Of a stretch of DNA of 64,000 nt, positions 27,322 to 37,180 are shown piece by piece. Source of the DNA: Fructilactobacillus ixorae (GTDB lineage: Bacteria > Bacillota > Bacilli > Lactobacillales > Lactobacillaceae); the NCBI RefSeq assembly GCF_024029915.1, contig NZ_CP097478.1:620001-684000 (forward strand). Direction: 5' to 3'. The position numbers were made by a program, and so were the translations under genes. Within the stretch, counting starts at the first letter, position 1, and every line of letters starts with the position of its first letter. The notes below the pieces were generated by a model. That model did no database searches. It saw only the letters and a list, made by a program, of their open reading frames with translations, and was not told the origin of the DNA.

Positions 27322-27804
27322 ATGACAAAACCAGCTTGGCAGACGGATCCGGAGTACGTGGCCTGTGTGCAGGACCTGTTACAAACGCCGGCGGTCCAGA
27401 AACTGGCCAACTATACACAACATCACCATTCGACGCGGCTCAAACATTGTTTATATGTTTCCTACGAAAGTTATCGAATTGCGAAGAAGTGCCATTTAGA
27501 TTACCGGGCAGCCGCCCGGGGGGGCTTGTTGCACGATTTATTTTACTATGACTGGCGCACCACCAAGTTTGCGGTCGGGAGTCATGCCTTTATTCACCCC
27601 CGGGTGGCCCTTCGTAATGCCCATCAGCTTACCGAACTAACCCCGAAGGAAGAGGATATTATCTTGAAGCACATGTGGGGATTAACGTTGGCCCGGCCGA
27701 AGTATAAGGAGAGTGTAATTGTTTCCTTGGTGGACGACTATGCAGCCGTTCATGAATTTATACATCCAATTGAAACAAAGATGAAACAAGTATTTAAAAA
27801 ATAA
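27322..27804 (+). CDS. HD-domain hydrolase
   Basis: A 160-residue HD-superfamily phosphohydrolase. Histidines in RLKHCLYVSY, the HD pair in GLLHDLFYYDW and a later H in ILKHMWG fit the metal site. Substrate unknown. It follows the rRNA methyltransferase by 14 bases and shares its transcript; the same pair often sits upstream of pheST in lactobacilli. GAGGTGA precedes the ATG. Confidence 0.88.
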   Translation: MTKPAWQTDPEYVACVQDLLQTPAVQKLANYTQHHHSTRLKHCLYVSYESYRIAKKCHLDYRAAARGGLLHDLFYYDWRTTKFAVGSHAFIHPRVALRNAHQLTELTPKEEDIILKHMWGLTLARPKYKESVIVSLVDDYAAVHEFIHPIETKMKQVFKK

Positions 27805-27824
27805 AGCAGAGGAGTCCCTTTAAA

Positions 27825-28169
27825 ATGGGAAAGAAACGAATGCGGGCTGAAGCTTGTTTATGTGCTAGTTTTCAGGAAGCGTTTCGAATTTTGGGACGAA
27901 AGTGGAACGGAATGATCATTCAGTCACTATTGGTAAGTGGTCCACTGCGGTTTGGAGAACTAGCCTTAAAGGTTGCTGATTGTAGCGACCGGGTCTTGAC
28001 GGCACGGTTGAAAGAACTGCAAGCGTGTGGGATCGTAACCCGCAAGACCAGTGCTGACTCGGCTCTGATTTTGTACGATTTAACCCCCAAGGGGCAGGAT
28101 TTACGTCCGGTGATGGAAGCCACCCACGCCTGGGCGGATAAGTGGTGTAATCAGCATGATGAGGCTTGA
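27825..28169 (+). CDS. HxlR family transcriptional regulator
   Basis: A 114-residue winged-helix DNA-binding protein of the HxlR (DUF24) family. The core FRILGRKWNGMIIQSLLVSGPLRFGEL and the recognition segment RVLTARLKELQACGIV are characteristic, followed by the wing with YDLTPKGQDL. Cysteines 11 and 13 near the N terminus resemble the redox-sensing cysteine of HxlR members such as HypR and YodB, so thiol or carbonyl stress sensing is possible. No target gene is adjacent; it sits between the HD gene and the pheS leader. AGAGGAG precedes the ATG. Confidence 0.92.
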   Translation: MGKKRMRAEACLCASFQEAFRILGRKWNGMIIQSLLVSGPLRFGELALKVADCSDRVLTARLKELQACGIVTRKTSADSALILYDLTPKGQDLRPVMEATHAWADKWCNQHDEA

Positions 28170-28194
28170 CCAACCAGCGGGAATGTTTTATATT
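28166..28194 (+). promoter_or_regulatory. Promoter of the pheST T-box transcript
   Basis: TTGACC at 28166-28171 overlaps the hxlR stop; 17 bases later TATATT at 28189-28194. Transcription would begin near 28201. Confidence 0.65.
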
Positions 28195-28200
28195 TTTAGT

Positions 28201-28419
28201 AACTACGATAGTTAAAGAGGTAGTAGGTTTCACATTCGAACAGAGAGGCTATGCAGGCTGAAAGTAGTCATTGAAACTGAATTCGCTTTAAACTGTAGGC
28301 ATGTGCAAACAATGCCCGGCTGATGGTCGTTACCACATTACATGAGTGCGTAAGGAAACTTACGAATGTGGGTGGTAACGCGAAGCTTCGTCCCGGTCAA
28401 TGGGGGCGGAGCTTTTTTT
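28201..28419 (+). ncRNA. T-box leader of pheST (phenylalanine specific)
   Basis: The T-box sequence TGGTAACGCG lies at 28373-28382. Stem I contains the AGAGAG element near 28239. In the specifier loop a TTC phenylalanine codon is at 28282-28284 in the context GAATTCGC. The terminator stem follows. Uncharged tRNA-Phe is expected to stabilise the antiterminator and allow pheST transcription. Confidence 0.93.
28383..28419 (+). terminator. Intrinsic attenuator of the pheST T-box
   Basis: AAGCTTCGTCCC pairs, with G·T pairs, with GGGGGCGGAGCTT, followed by seven T residues. Confidence 0.9.
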
Positions 28420-28445
28420 CTGGACCAAATTGAAGGAGGATTTCT

Positions 28446-29483
28446 ATGAGTTTGCAAACAGAATTAGAAACAATTAAGGAGACGGGGTTGCAACAAATTG
28501 CAGCTGCGCCGGATCAGCAAACCCTTAATCAAATTAAAGTGAAGTTACTCGGGAAAAAGGGGTCGATTACAACCACCCTTCGCGGTATTGCCGACTTACC
28601 GGTAGCTGAACGGCCCGTCGTGGGTAGTTTAGCTAACCAGGTGCGAGATCAGCTCACGCAAGCGCTACAAACTAAGTTAACCGACTTAGAAACGGTGGCC
28701 ATGAACCAGCAACTAGCGGCTGAAAAAATTGACGTTACTTTACCCGGGGACCAGATTCCGTTTGGACACCCCCACGTCATTCAAAAAATTATCGATGAAA
28801 TTGAGGATATTTTCATTGGAATGGGCTACCAGGTTTTAAGCGGTCCAGAGGTGGAAGAAGAATACTATAACTTTGAGATGATGAACCTGCCAAAGGATCA
28901 TCCCGCTCGTGATATGCAGGACACGTTCTACATCACGAAGGAAATTTTAATGCGGACGCATACTTCGCCCATGCAAGCTCGGGCGTTAGAAACCCACGAT
29001 TTTTCTACGGGACCTTTGAAAATGATTTCTCCAGGAGTGGTTTTTCGGCGGGATACTGATGATCCGACTCATTCGCACCAGTTCCATCAAGTTGAAGGAA
29101 TTGTCATTGACAAACACATTACGATGGCCGATCTCAAGGGGACCTTGGCAGCCATGACGCACGCGTTATTTGGATCCAAGTTTGCGGTCCGGCTTCGCCC
29201 GAGTTATTTCCCATTTACAGAACCATCGGTCGAAGCCGACATTACCTGCATGAATTGTGGTGGCAAGGGCTGTTCAGTTTGTAAGGGTTCCGGCTGGATC
29301 GAAGTCTTAGGAGCCGGCATGGTGCACCCAAACGTTTTGCAGATGGCCGGAGTTGACCCTGAAACTTACGGCGGTTTTGCCTTTGGCGTTGGCCCGGATC
29401 GCTTTGCTATGTTGAAGTATGGGGTTAACGACATTCGTGATTTCTATTTGAATAACCTGAAATTCTTAACGCAGTTTGATTAA
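28446..29483 (+). CDS. pheS: Phenylalanine--tRNA ligase alpha subunit
   Basis: The catalytic subunit of the alpha2-beta2 phenylalanyl-tRNA synthetase. The 345-residue protein has an N-terminal coiled-coil tRNA-binding region (about 1-85) and a class II core with VLSGPEVEEEYYNFEMMNLPKDHPARD, FRRDTDDPTHSHQFHQVEG (motif 2) and FGVGPDRFAMLKYG (motif 3). Cysteines in MNCGGKGCSVCKGSG are a normal insert. It follows the T-box leader and is coupled to pheT. Confidence 0.97.
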   Translation: MSLQTELETIKETGLQQIAAAPDQQTLNQIKVKLLGKKGSITTTLRGIADLPVAERPVVGSLANQVRDQLTQALQTKLTDLETVAMNQQLAAEKIDVTLPGDQIPFGHPHVIQKIIDEIEDIFIGMGYQVLSGPEVEEEYYNFEMMNLPKDHPARDMQDTFYITKEILMRTHTSPMQARALETHDFSTGPLKMISPGVVFRRDTDDPTHSHQFHQVEGIVIDKHITMADLKGTLAAMTHALFGSKFAVRLRPSYFPFTEPSVEADITCMNCGGKGCSVCKGSGWIEVLGAGMVHPNVLQMAGVDPETYGGFAFGVGPDRFAMLKYGVNDIRDFYLNNLKFLTQFD

Positions 29484-29497
29484 CAGGAGGATTGTCC

Positions 29498-31912
29498 ATG
29501 TTACTTTCGTATGATTGGCTCAGTAAGTATCTAAACCTTGAGCTGGATCCCGTTGCCCTCGGCGAAAAAATTGAACGAACCTCAGTGGAGGTTAACTCAG
29601 TTAAACGGCGCCAGGACGGCTTAAAAAAGTTAATTGTTGGAGAAATTGTCAGCATTGAAAAGCATCCTGATGCTGGCCATTTGAACATTTGTCAAGTCCA
29701 GGTTGGTCCGGATGCAATTCAACAAATTGTGTGTGGGGCTCCTAACGTGGCCGTTGGCAAAAAGGTGATTGTTGCGATGCCTGGCGCCCGTGTGGCTGGT
29801 AACGTAAAAATCAAAAAGGCCAAAATGCGGGGCGTGAAATCGGATGGGATGTTATGTGCGTTAGATGAAATTGGCTTTCCCAAGGACGTCGTTCCAGACG
29901 AATGGAAGGATGGCATCTACTTTCTCCCGGATGATGCCGAGTTAGGAGCACCGGTGTATCCTTACTTAGGGATGGATGACGCCATGTTAGATTTGGACGT
30001 GACCCCTAACCGCGGGGACATGCTCAGTATGCGGGGGGTAGTGTATGACTTAGCGGCCGTTTTAAACGAGCCCGCCCAGTTTGAGGTGACTCCAGCGACG
30101 GCTACTGGTGCCGAACCGAGTTCCACCGCGATTGCTGCCACAGCTGATGCGCAACTGGCATCCCAATACCATGTGCAAGTGGTTAAAAACGTGCAGGTTC
30201 ATCCGAGCCCGTTGTGGTTACAAATTCGCCTCTGGAACGCAGGCATTAAACCCATTAACAACGTAGTTGATGTTACGAACTACGTGATGTTAATGCTGGG
30301 ACAACCGTTACATGCGTATGATTTAAACCAACTGCCAAGTACAGCTTTAAGCGTTCGGGCGGCCCAACCGGGCGAAACCATTACGACGTTGGATGAACAA
30401 GCTCGGGAGCTGACGGATCAAGACGTTGTCATTGCCAGTGGCAACCAACCGGTGGCCTTGGCCGGCCTGATGGGTGGTATTGCCACTCGGGTAACCACGG
30501 ACACTACGGATGTTGTGTTGGAAGCAGCGGTCTTTGATCCCGTGCGGACGAGAAAAATGGCGCAAGCGGAAAACCTGCATACAGACGCTTCCCAGCGCTT
30601 TGAACGGGGCGTTGATCAGGGAAACGTAGTCAATGCCTTACACTATGCAGCAGGATTACTGCAAACCATTGCTGGGGGCACTGCCAGCCAGGGAGCGGTA
30701 ACTGGGAGTCAAGCCACCGTTACTCCGCAGGTAATTAAGATTACGCCCGCCCGAATTAATCACGTGCTAGGGACCGATTTGAGTGCCAACACCATTCAGT
30801 CCATCTTCACCCGCCTCGGATTTGCGGTCACAGAAACGGATCAGACCATGGAGGTCACCGTTCCGACCCGGTGTTGGGATATTCACATTGATGCCGATTT
30901 GATTGAAGAAGTGGCCCGGATTTATGGGTATGACCAGCTCCCACAAACCCTCCCAGTCACCCAAACAACGGCGGGCGGGTTAACCCCGGCGCAACGCTTA
31001 ATGCGCCACTCGCGACAAACCCTACAAGGGTCAGGATTAAACCACGCAATTTCTTACTCACTGACAACTCCCGAAAAGGCGGCAATGTTTCTGCTGCAGC
31101 CGAACTTTGCTACGACACTGCAGTGGCCCATGACTAAGGATCACTCGGTCTTACGGATGAACTTGGTCAGTGGGTTATTAGATGACATTGCTTACAACCA
31201 GGCCCGGGGCGTGGAAAACGTGCCGTTGTACGAACAGGGACGGGTCTTTGCCAAACAGTCCGTTGACCAGGTCCGCCCATTAGAAATTGAGCACGTTGCG
31301 GCCGCTATTTCGGGGACCTTACCTACCCCTACGTGGAACCAGCACCCACAACCGGTGGACTTCTTTGCGTTGAAGGGAATTCTGGCTCAGTACCTGCAAA
31401 CCTTGTCGCTCCAAGGAACCATTACGTACGAAGCAACTGACCAAATGGCAGAGATGCATCCCGGGCGGACGGCGCTCGTGAAATTGGATGGAGCCGTGCT
31501 AGGCTTTATCGGGCAGGTTCATCCGCAGGTCGCAAAACAATTTAAAATTAAACCAACCTACGTCTTTGATTTAGATTTGGATCAGTTAATTCAGGCACCG
31601 AAACGCGAAGCCCAATATCAAGTGGTTAGTTCGTTACCCGGAATTAAACGGGACGTGGCCATGTTAGTGGCTGAAAGCGTGACTAACGCGGAAGTAACTC
31701 AGCTAATTTGGCAACGTGGGGGGGCCTATCTCCACGATGTTAACCTCTTTGATGTTTACGTTGGTGAACACGTACCAGCGGGGCAAAAGTCACTAGCATA
31801 TACCCTGAGCTTTGAAAATCCAGCGGCCACCCTTCAAGATGACGTGGTTAACCAGGCCCTGGCAAAGGTGGAACAATACTTGAAATCCGAGTTACAAGCA
31901 GAAATCCGATAG
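29498..31912 (+). CDS. pheT: Phenylalanine--tRNA ligase beta subunit
   Basis: The 804-residue beta subunit contributes editing and tRNA binding. Domains: EMAP-type tRNA-binding OB fold (about 40-150, with [13 protein letters not shown]), B3/B4 editing domain (about 210-385), B5 (about 405-475), the catalytic-like domain, and a C-terminal FDX-ACB anticodon domain (about 710-804, [17 protein letters not shown]). The start is ATG 29498 behind AGGAGG; the TTG two codons earlier overlaps that site. Confidence 0.97.
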   Translation: MLLSYDWLSKYLNLELDPVALGEKIERTSVEVNSVKRRQDGLKKLIVGEIVSIEKHPDAGHLNICQVQVGPDAIQQIVCGAPNVAVGKKVIVAMPGARVAGNVKIKKAKMRGVKSDGMLCALDEIGFPKDVVPDEWKDGIYFLPDDAELGAPVYPYLGMDDAMLDLDVTPNRGDMLSMRGVVYDLAAVLNEPAQFEVTPATATGAEPSSTAIAATADAQLASQYHVQVVKNVQVHPSPLWLQIRLWNAGIKPINNVVDVTNYVMLMLGQPLHAYDLNQLPSTALSVRAAQPGETITTLDEQARELTDQDVVIASGNQPVALAGLMGGIATRVTTDTTDVVLEAAVFDPVRTRKMAQAENLHTDASQRFERGVDQGNVVNALHYAAGLLQTIAGGTASQGAVTGSQATVTPQVIKITPARINHVLGTDLSANTIQSIFTRLGFAVTETDQTMEVTVPTRCWDIHIDADLIEEVARIYGYDQLPQTLPVTQTTAGGLTPAQRLMRHSRQTLQGSGLNHAISYSLTTPEKAAMFLLQPNFATTLQWPMTKDHSVLRMNLVSGLLDDIAYNQARGVENVPLYEQGRVFAKQSVDQVRPLEIEHVAAAISGTLPTPTWNQHPQPVDFFALKGILAQYLQTLSLQGTITYEATDQMAEMHPGRTALVKLDGAVLGFIGQVHPQVAKQFKIKPTYVFDLDLDQLIQAPKREAQYQVVSSLPGIKRDVAMLVAESVTNAEVTQLIWQRGGAYLHDVNLFDVYVGEHVPAGQKSLAYTLSFENPAATLQDDVVNQALAKVEQYLKSELQAEIR

Positions 31913-31935
31913 AAAAAGAGAGGGACAGAGCACGC

Positions 31936-32595
31936 ATGGAAACAAAACAAACGCGTCCGGTCATTATTGGTGTAACGGGCGGATCTAGTAGTGGCAAGAC
32001 AACGGTTAGTCGCGCAATCTTACAACGGTTATTGGGACACTCGATTTCAATTATTCAACAGGATTCATATTACAAAGATCAAACTGATTTAAGCATGGCG
32101 GAACGCAAAAAGGTTAATTATGACCATCCCGATGCCTTTGATAATGATTTGTTGGTTGATCAGTTACGCCGGTTGTTAAACTACGAGACGATTGAAAAAC
32201 CAGTTTATGATTACACCGAGTTTACGCGCAGCACGAAAACGGAACGGCAAGTGCCGACGGATGTGATTATTTTGGAGGGCATTTTAACCCTGAATGATCC
32301 CCGTCTCCGGGATCTGATGGATATCAAGGTCTTTGTGGATACGGCCGATGACATCCGGTTAATTCGAAGAATCCAACGAGATACCAAGGAACGCGGGCGC
32401 TCGCTTGATTCGGTGATTCAACAGTATTTAGGGACCGTCCGACCCATGTACCAGCAGTTCGTAGAGCCATCGAAACGCTATGCCGACATTATCATTCCAC
32501 GGGGTGGTAAAAATAACGTTGCCATTGATTTGTTGGCCACCAAAATTAAGGCAATTTTGGGGACGAATGATGAAGACCCGGTAATTGCCGACTAA
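31936..32595 (+). CDS. udk: Uridine kinase
   Basis: Udk phosphorylates uridine and cytidine in pyrimidine salvage. The 219-residue protein has the P-loop [12 protein letters not shown] near the N terminus, the QDSYYKDQ and NYDHPDAFD motifs that define the family, YDYTEFTRS, and the lid arginines [12 protein letters not shown]. It lies 23 bases after pheT, so may share the pheST transcript. Confidence 0.96.
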   Translation: METKQTRPVIIGVTGGSSSGKTTVSRAILQRLLGHSISIIQQDSYYKDQTDLSMAERKKVNYDHPDAFDNDLLVDQLRRLLNYETIEKPVYDYTEFTRSTKTERQVPTDVIILEGILTLNDPRLRDLMDIKVFVDTADDIRLIRRIQRDTKERGRSLDSVIQQYLGTVRPMYQQFVEPSKRYADIIIPRGGKNNVAIDLLATKIKAILGTNDEDPVIAD

Positions 32596-32603
32596 CTTTT
32601 TAT

Positions 32604-32632
32604 TTGATAATCGCCGCGGTTCGTGATAAATT
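32604..32632 (+). promoter_or_regulatory. Probable greA promoter
   Basis: TTGATA at 32604-32609, 17-base spacer, TAAATT at 32627-32632, 31 bases before greA. Confidence 0.6.
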
Positions 32633-32663
32633 CTAAGTTGACTAAAATAATTGAGGTGGAATC

Positions 32664-33140
32664 ATGGCTGAAGATAAAGTATATCCAATGACCAAAGAGG
32701 GGAAAGTTAAGCTTGAAGCCGAATTAGAAGATTTAAAGACTAATCAGCGCCCCCACGTGATTGAACAAATTAAGATTGCCAGAAGTTATGGTGATTTATC
32801 CGAAAATTCAGAATACAAATCAGCAAAAAACGAACAAGCACTACTAGAAAGTCGGATTAATACCGTGGAACACATGCTCCAGTTTGCTGAGGTCGTGGAC
32901 GAAGAACAAACTGCTAGCGACGAAGTAAGCGTTGGAAAAACGGTTGAGTTTAAGGAACTACCGGATGAGGATCCGGAAACGTACCAAATCGTCGGGGCAG
33001 CAGAAGCTGATCCGTTGTCAGGTAAGGTTTCCAACGACTCCCCAATTGCCAAGGGCTTATTAGGTCACAAAGTGGGCGAAGAAGTTGACATTGAGATTCC
33101 CGACGGTGTGATGCACGTGCAAATCATTTCGGTTAAATAG
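32664..33140 (+). CDS. greA: Transcription elongation factor GreA
   Basis: GreA rescues backtracked RNA polymerase by stimulating transcript cleavage through the secondary channel. The 158-residue protein has the N-terminal coiled coil (about 10-75, [20 protein letters not shown], with the tip acidic residues D and E) and a C-terminal FKBP-like domain ([21 protein letters not shown]). GAGGTGG precedes the ATG and a terminator follows. Confidence 0.97.
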   Translation: MAEDKVYPMTKEGKVKLEAELEDLKTNQRPHVIEQIKIARSYGDLSENSEYKSAKNEQALLESRINTVEHMLQFAEVVDEEQTASDEVSVGKTVEFKELPDEDPETYQIVGAAEADPLSGKVSNDSPIAKGLLGHKVGEEVDIEIPDGVMHVQIISVK

Positions 33141-33154
33141 TGATTGAGTAAGAG

Positions 33155-33187
33155 ACTCGCAAAGGATTACCTTTCGCGAGTTTTTTC
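33155..33187 (+). terminator. Terminator after greA
   Basis: ACTCGCAAAGG pairs with CCTTTCGCGAGT (one bulged C), ATTA loop, six T residues. Confidence 0.9.
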
Positions 33188-33317
33188 TTATCAAATTACC
33201 ACTGCGCTACTTTTGGGAGGGGCCCTGATTGCGGTTGCTCGCGGATAATGTAATAATGGAAAAAGCTGCCTTGATTGGCATGGGATGTTAAATAATTAAA
33301 TGAAGAGGAGCAACATC

Positions 33318-35378
33318 GTGGGTAATTTCTTTAGTCGATTTTTTAAGAAAAAAACACGAACTAGTCGACATGAAAATGGAAATAAGCGAATTCCCTTTCG
33401 CTTAAACTTAATCTTTGCTTTAGTAGGTATTTTGTTTGCGGTGTTAATCTGGAAACTAGCGGACCTCCAACTAATTCAGGGAAACTACTTTAAGTCGATC
33501 GTGAATAAAAACAACAGTTCAACGGTTTATGGAAACGTGCAACGGGGAATGATTTATGACTCGACCGGAAAGCTTTTGGCGGGCAATAAAACCGAACGGG
33601 CGATTACCTATACGCGGGGACCGAAAGTAACGGTGAACGATATGTATCAGGTGGCGAACCGGTTAAGTAAAATTATTCAGGTGCCAACGAAGAAGTTGAC
33701 GAAAAAGCAAATGGCACAGTTCTATTTGGCAAGTAGCGAGCACCAAAAGCAAATGGCTACGAAGGTTTCCAACCATCAAGCTTTAAATCCCGATCAACTG
33801 GTTGAAGCGGAATTAAAACTCGCACAAAAGAAACCACCATACCAAGCAACGGATCAATTTAAGAACGCCGCTGCCATTTATACGTCGATGAGTGGGGCCT
33901 ACCGCTTGACCACGACGTACGTTAAGTATGATCACGTCACTAACCAGGAAATTGCCAAGGTGGGTGAGCATGCTAAGCAACTGCCCGGCGTCCAAGTAGG
34001 GACAAACTGGACTCGGGAATATCCGGATGGAAAAGAAATTCAGCCGATTACCGGGACGGTGACGTCTAATCAGGCTGGCTTACCAGAAAGCCGGATGAAC
34101 CAGCTTCTGTCGCAGGGCTACTCACAAAATGAAGCGGCTGGAAATAACAGCTTGGAAGAACAGTACGAACCGGTTTTACGGGGCTCAAAATCCCAAACAG
34201 CGATTAAGCTTAACAGTGATAACCAAATCATTAAAGCTGTGAAGCAATATCCGGGCCGGCGGGGAGACAATCTTCAACTTTCGATTAACGCGAAGTTCCA
34301 AAAGGAACTGCAGGAGATGGTTAAAAACGCCCAACCCGGAGGAAATGCAACGGGAACCTATGCCGTTGTCATGAATCCGAACAACGGGGCCATCATTGGG
34401 ATGGCCGGAGTAAACCGGGATCCAAAGACCGGAAAAGTAAGTCAAAATGATCTTGGGGTTATGAATAACTCGATCACAATGGGATCCGTGGTGAAGGGCG
34501 CAACCATTTATGGGGCCTTCAAGAGCAAGGTAATTACCCCTGAAAGTAGTACGTTAACTGATATGCCGATTAAAAATGGGGGCAGTATTAAGAGTTCGTG
34601 GTTTAATAAAAACGGCTCGGCGAACCTTCCGTTAACGGCGGCTGACGCGCTAGAAGTATCTTCAAACTCCTACATGATGCAGTTGGCCATGAAAGAAGGC
34701 GGCTTCCACTACGTTCCAGGGGCTCCGTTAAACTTGAGTCCGAACATCTTTAACATCGAACGTGGCTACTTTAATCAGTTCGGGTTAGGGGTGAAGACTG
34801 GAGTTGACTTACCAAACGAAACGACCGGGATTAAGGGACCAGGGGGCTATGCCAACATTGGGAAGTCGCTCGATGAATCCTTTGGGAACTACGATGGCTA
34901 TACTACCTTACAAGTTGCCCAATACATGTCGACCATTGCAAACGGTGGCTACCGCTTACGTCCGCACGTAGTTCAAAACGTCCGGAGTACGAATGCGAAA
35001 ACCGGTAAGCTGGGAGCAATCCGGGAAACAATCATGCCACAAGCCCTTAACACGGTGCCGATGAGTACGGACGAATTGCGGGTCTTAAAGCAAGGATTCT
35101 ACCAAGTGGTCCACGGGCACAGCAAGTACAAGACGGGGGGCGCGTTGGCTGAATTAAACCCAGAAGTATCTGCTAAAACGGGAACAGCGCAAACCTTCTA
35201 TAATGGACAGGCGACGACTACGTTGAGTTTAGCTTCGTATGCACCGTCTGATCATCCGCAGGTTGTGGTTGCCTTAGCAATGACGAACCTCCCTGATAAT
35301 GCCGAAAGTAATAATACAGACCTGGCTAAAAACATTTACCGGGCTTACTGGAAAGACGTCCAGCATACCGATAAGTAG
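33318..35378 (+). CDS. Class B penicillin-binding protein (PBP2/PbpA-like)
   Basis: A 686-residue membrane-anchored D,D-transpeptidase for peptidoglycan cross-linking. One membrane segment (about 28-48, NLIFALVGILFAVLIW) follows a basic cytoplasmic N terminus. The dimerisation domain spans about 60-290, and the transpeptidase domain carries SVVK (nucleophile motif SxxK), SSN and KTGTAQ. There are no PASTA repeats. Neighbours rpmG-fthC-rhomboid-yqgQ-glcK match the pbpA region of Bacillus, suggesting the elongation-type enzyme. I use GTG 33318 with GAGGAG nine bases upstream; the ATG at 33300 has no ribosome site. Confidence 0.9.
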   Translation: MGNFFSRFFKKKTRTSRHENGNKRIPFRLNLIFALVGILFAVLIWKLADLQLIQGNYFKSIVNKNNSSTVYGNVQRGMIYDSTGKLLAGNKTERAITYTRGPKVTVNDMYQVANRLSKIIQVPTKKLTKKQMAQFYLASSEHQKQMATKVSNHQALNPDQLVEAELKLAQKKPPYQATDQFKNAAAIYTSMSGAYRLTTTYVKYDHVTNQEIAKVGEHAKQLPGVQVGTNWTREYPDGKEIQPITGTVTSNQAGLPESRMNQLLSQGYSQNEAAGNNSLEEQYEPVLRGSKSQTAIKLNSDNQIIKAVKQYPGRRGDNLQLSINAKFQKELQEMVKNAQPGGNATGTYAVVMNPNNGAIIGMAGVNRDPKTGKVSQNDLGVMNNSITMGSVVKGATIYGAFKSKVITPESSTLTDMPIKNGGSIKSSWFNKNGSANLPLTAADALEVSSNSYMMQLAMKEGGFHYVPGAPLNLSPNIFNIERGYFNQFGLGVKTGVDLPNETTGIKGPGGYANIGKSLDESFGNYDGYTTLQVAQYMSTIANGGYRLRPHVVQNVRSTNAKTGKLGAIRETIMPQALNTVPMSTDELRVLKQGFYQVVHGHSKYKTGGALAELNPEVSAKTGTAQTFYNGQATTTLSLASYAPSDHPQVVVALAMTNLPDNAESNNTDLAKNIYRAYWKDVQHTDK

Positions 35379-35498
35379 CGTCAAGTAGAAATACTTAACA
35401 TTTATTTGGTTAATTAGTAGAAATTATGGTTCAAAAATGGTAGACTAATATTTGTTATATTTGATAAAGCAAAAAAGCATTGGTTGGAGGTATTTAAC

Positions 35499-35648
35499 AT
35501 GCGTGTACACATTACTTTAGAATGTACTGAATGCCACGAACGCAATTACTTAACTTCTAAAAATCGTCGTAATAATCCCGATCGGTTAGAATTAGAAAAG
35601 TATTGCCCTCGTGAGAGAAAAGTTACTTTACATCGTGAAACAAAATAA
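35499..35648 (+). CDS. rpmG: 50S ribosomal protein L33
   Basis: A 49-residue L33. It starts [18 protein letters not shown] behind TTGGAGG and ends LHRETK. The first zinc knuckle CTEC is intact, while the second reads CPRE instead of CPRC, leaving three cysteines. This half-degenerate form is usual in lactobacilli and suggests weak or no zinc binding. A terminator begins at its stop codon. Confidence 0.95.
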   Translation: MRVHITLECTECHERNYLTSKNRRNNPDRLELEKYCPRERKVTLHRETK

Positions 35649-35679
35649 GATTTTGGGCAGTTGCCCAAAATCTTTTTTA
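35647..35679 (+). terminator. Terminator after rpmG
   Basis: A 13-bp perfect stem, AAGATTTTGGGCA with TGCCCAAAATCTT, and a T run. The stem starts inside the rpmG stop codon. The fthC gene begins only about 18 bases later, so its transcription needs read-through or an unseen promoter. Confidence 0.93.
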
Positions 35680-35696
35680 TTAATGGGACTAATAAG

Positions 35697-36239
35697 ATGA
35701 AGACAGCAATTCGGACCACGGTTTTACACAAGTTAGCGCAACAAGCACAACCGGCTAGCCGGTTTACAGAGCTCTATCAGCGGTTGTTTGCAACGTCAGT
35801 TTGGCAGGAGGCGCAGGTGGTGGCAGTGACCATTAGTCTCCCGCATGAATTACCGACGCAGCCAATGATTAGCCAGGCCCAACGACAGGGGAAACTGGTG
35901 GTAATTCCCCGTACGTTTCCGCACCGCGAACTGCGCTTTTATCCGTTCACCCCGAAGACCCGCTTAGCCAAGACGAAGTTTGGGGTGTGGGAACCTCGAA
36001 ACGGAACCGCACTTACCAATGACCAGATTGACCTCGTGCTGGTGCCGGGGGTAGCTTTTTGTAGATGCAATCACCACCGCATTGGTTATGGTGGGGGCTT
36101 TTACGACCGATTTTTAGCGTCATTTCCGGGGCAGACTATTGCCTTGGCGCAACAAGATCAGGTGGTAGAGCAGTCGTGGACGCCGGATCCATTTGATGTC
36201 CCCGTCCAACAATTACTGGTGGAGGATGAACATGGATAA
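35697..36239 (+). CDS. fthC: 5-formyltetrahydrofolate cyclo-ligase
   Basis: Converts 5-formyltetrahydrofolate to 5,10-methenyltetrahydrofolate with ATP. The 180-residue protein carries the family signature RIGYGGGFYDRFLA near residues 127-140 and the LVLVPGVAF strand. An N-terminal basic helix (MKTAIRTTVLHKL) replaces the usual KxxLR motif region. The ATG at 35697 lacks a strong ribosome site; an upstream in-frame TTG at 35661 sits within the terminator stem and is unlikely. It overlaps the rhomboid gene by 8 bases. Confidence 0.93.
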   Translation: MKTAIRTTVLHKLAQQAQPASRFTELYQRLFATSVWQEAQVVAVTISLPHELPTQPMISQAQRQGKLVVIPRTFPHRELRFYPFTPKTRLAKTKFGVWEPRNGTALTNDQIDLVLVPGVAFCRCNHHRIGYGGGFYDRFLASFPGQTIALAQQDQVVEQSWTPDPFDVPVQQLLVEDEHG

Positions 36240-36897
36240 ACTGGAAAAACAACCGGTCGTGACGTGGAGTTTAATTGGGATCATGGTGGTCGTGTTTGGC
36301 TTGATGACGCTGGCTGGCGGAACTAACGACCTCACGGTCCTGGTTCAATTTGGGGCCGAGGTAAATCAGCTAGTACAAGCGGGGCAGTGGTGGCGGCTCA
36401 TCACCCCAATTTTTATTCACATTGGCTGGCAGCACCTCACCCTTAATTTGTTGACGCTCTACTTTGTGGGTCGCATTTTAGAGAACGTGTTTGGGCACGT
36501 TCGCTTTTTGCTTCTGTTTTTGGGAGCGGGGATCATTGGAAACTTATTTAGTTTTGCCTTTGGTAGCAATACCAGCGTTTCCGCTGGGTGTAGTACCTCG
36601 CTCTTTGGTTTGTTTGGAGCCTTTTTGATGCTGGCCCTGGCAAGACCACATAACGAATGGATTCGCCAAACAGCGCGTTCCTTTTTGGTGTTAGTGGTCC
36701 TGAATTTGGTCTCAGATGTCTTCTTGCCCTTTGTCAACATTTGGGGGCACTTAGGTGGGCTAGTGGGTGGCTTTTGCTTGGCATTTGGCCTGGGCTTACC
36801 ACACCCACATTTATTACCGAAAAAAGTACAATTTTTTTATGCAAACGTTTTAATTATTGTTATAATAGCTTTGTGGATCATTGGATTTAAGCGGTAA
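36232..36897 (+). CDS. Rhomboid family intramembrane serine protease
   Basis: A 221-residue polytopic membrane protein (about six segments). The catalytic serine lies in SAGCSTSLFGLFGAF (GxSxS context) and the partner histidine in WGHLGGLVGGF; the HxxxN region is HIGWQHLTLN. It is the YqgP/GluP position homologue in the pbpA-rpmG-fthC-rhomboid-yqgQ-glcK order. Natural substrates are unknown. The ATG at 36232 follows GGAGG and is inside fthC. It lacks the long cytosolic N-terminal and C-terminal TPR domains of Bacillus GluP. Confidence 0.93.
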   Translation: MDKLEKQPVVTWSLIGIMVVVFGLMTLAGGTNDLTVLVQFGAEVNQLVQAGQWWRLITPIFIHIGWQHLTLNLLTLYFVGRILENVFGHVRFLLLFLGAGIIGNLFSFAFGSNTSVSAGCSTSLFGLFGAFLMLALARPHNEWIRQTARSFLVLVVLNLVSDVFLPFVNIWGHLGGLVGGFCLAFGLGLPHPHLLPKKVQFFYANVLIIVIIALWIIGFKR

Positions 36898-36931
36898 TGA
36901 TTCGAGCTACAAACCCACGAGGTGACCAGTG

Positions 36932-37180
36932 ATGAAGAATTTGTATGATGTTCAACAGCTATTAAAACGGTTTGGAATTTATGTCTACGTGGGGAAGCGG
37001 ATTTGGGACATTGAAGTGATGGCCCTCGAGTTAGATCATTTGTATGAGGCACACGTGATTTCCCAAACGGAGTTTACCGCTGCGAAGTTGGTTTTAAAGC
37101 ACGAACATCACCTTGAAGCTACCAAAGCACAGCAAATAACTGGAGGATTAGAAGATGGCAAAAAACTTAATTGGAATTGA
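36932..37180 (+). CDS. yqgQ: YqgQ family (DUF910) protein
   Basis: An 82-residue helical protein (MKNLYDVQQLLKRFGIYVYVGKR...) of the DUF910 family, always found upstream of glcK in Bacilli. It probably binds nucleic acid or glucokinase mRNA, but function is not proven. It overlaps glcK by 26 bases, which suggests translational coupling. GAGGTGA precedes the ATG; a GTG one codon upstream is an alternative start. Confidence 0.9.
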   Translation: MKNLYDVQQLLKRFGIYVYVGKRIWDIEVMALELDHLYEAHVISQTEFTAAKLVLKHEHHLEATKAQQITGGLEDGKKLNWN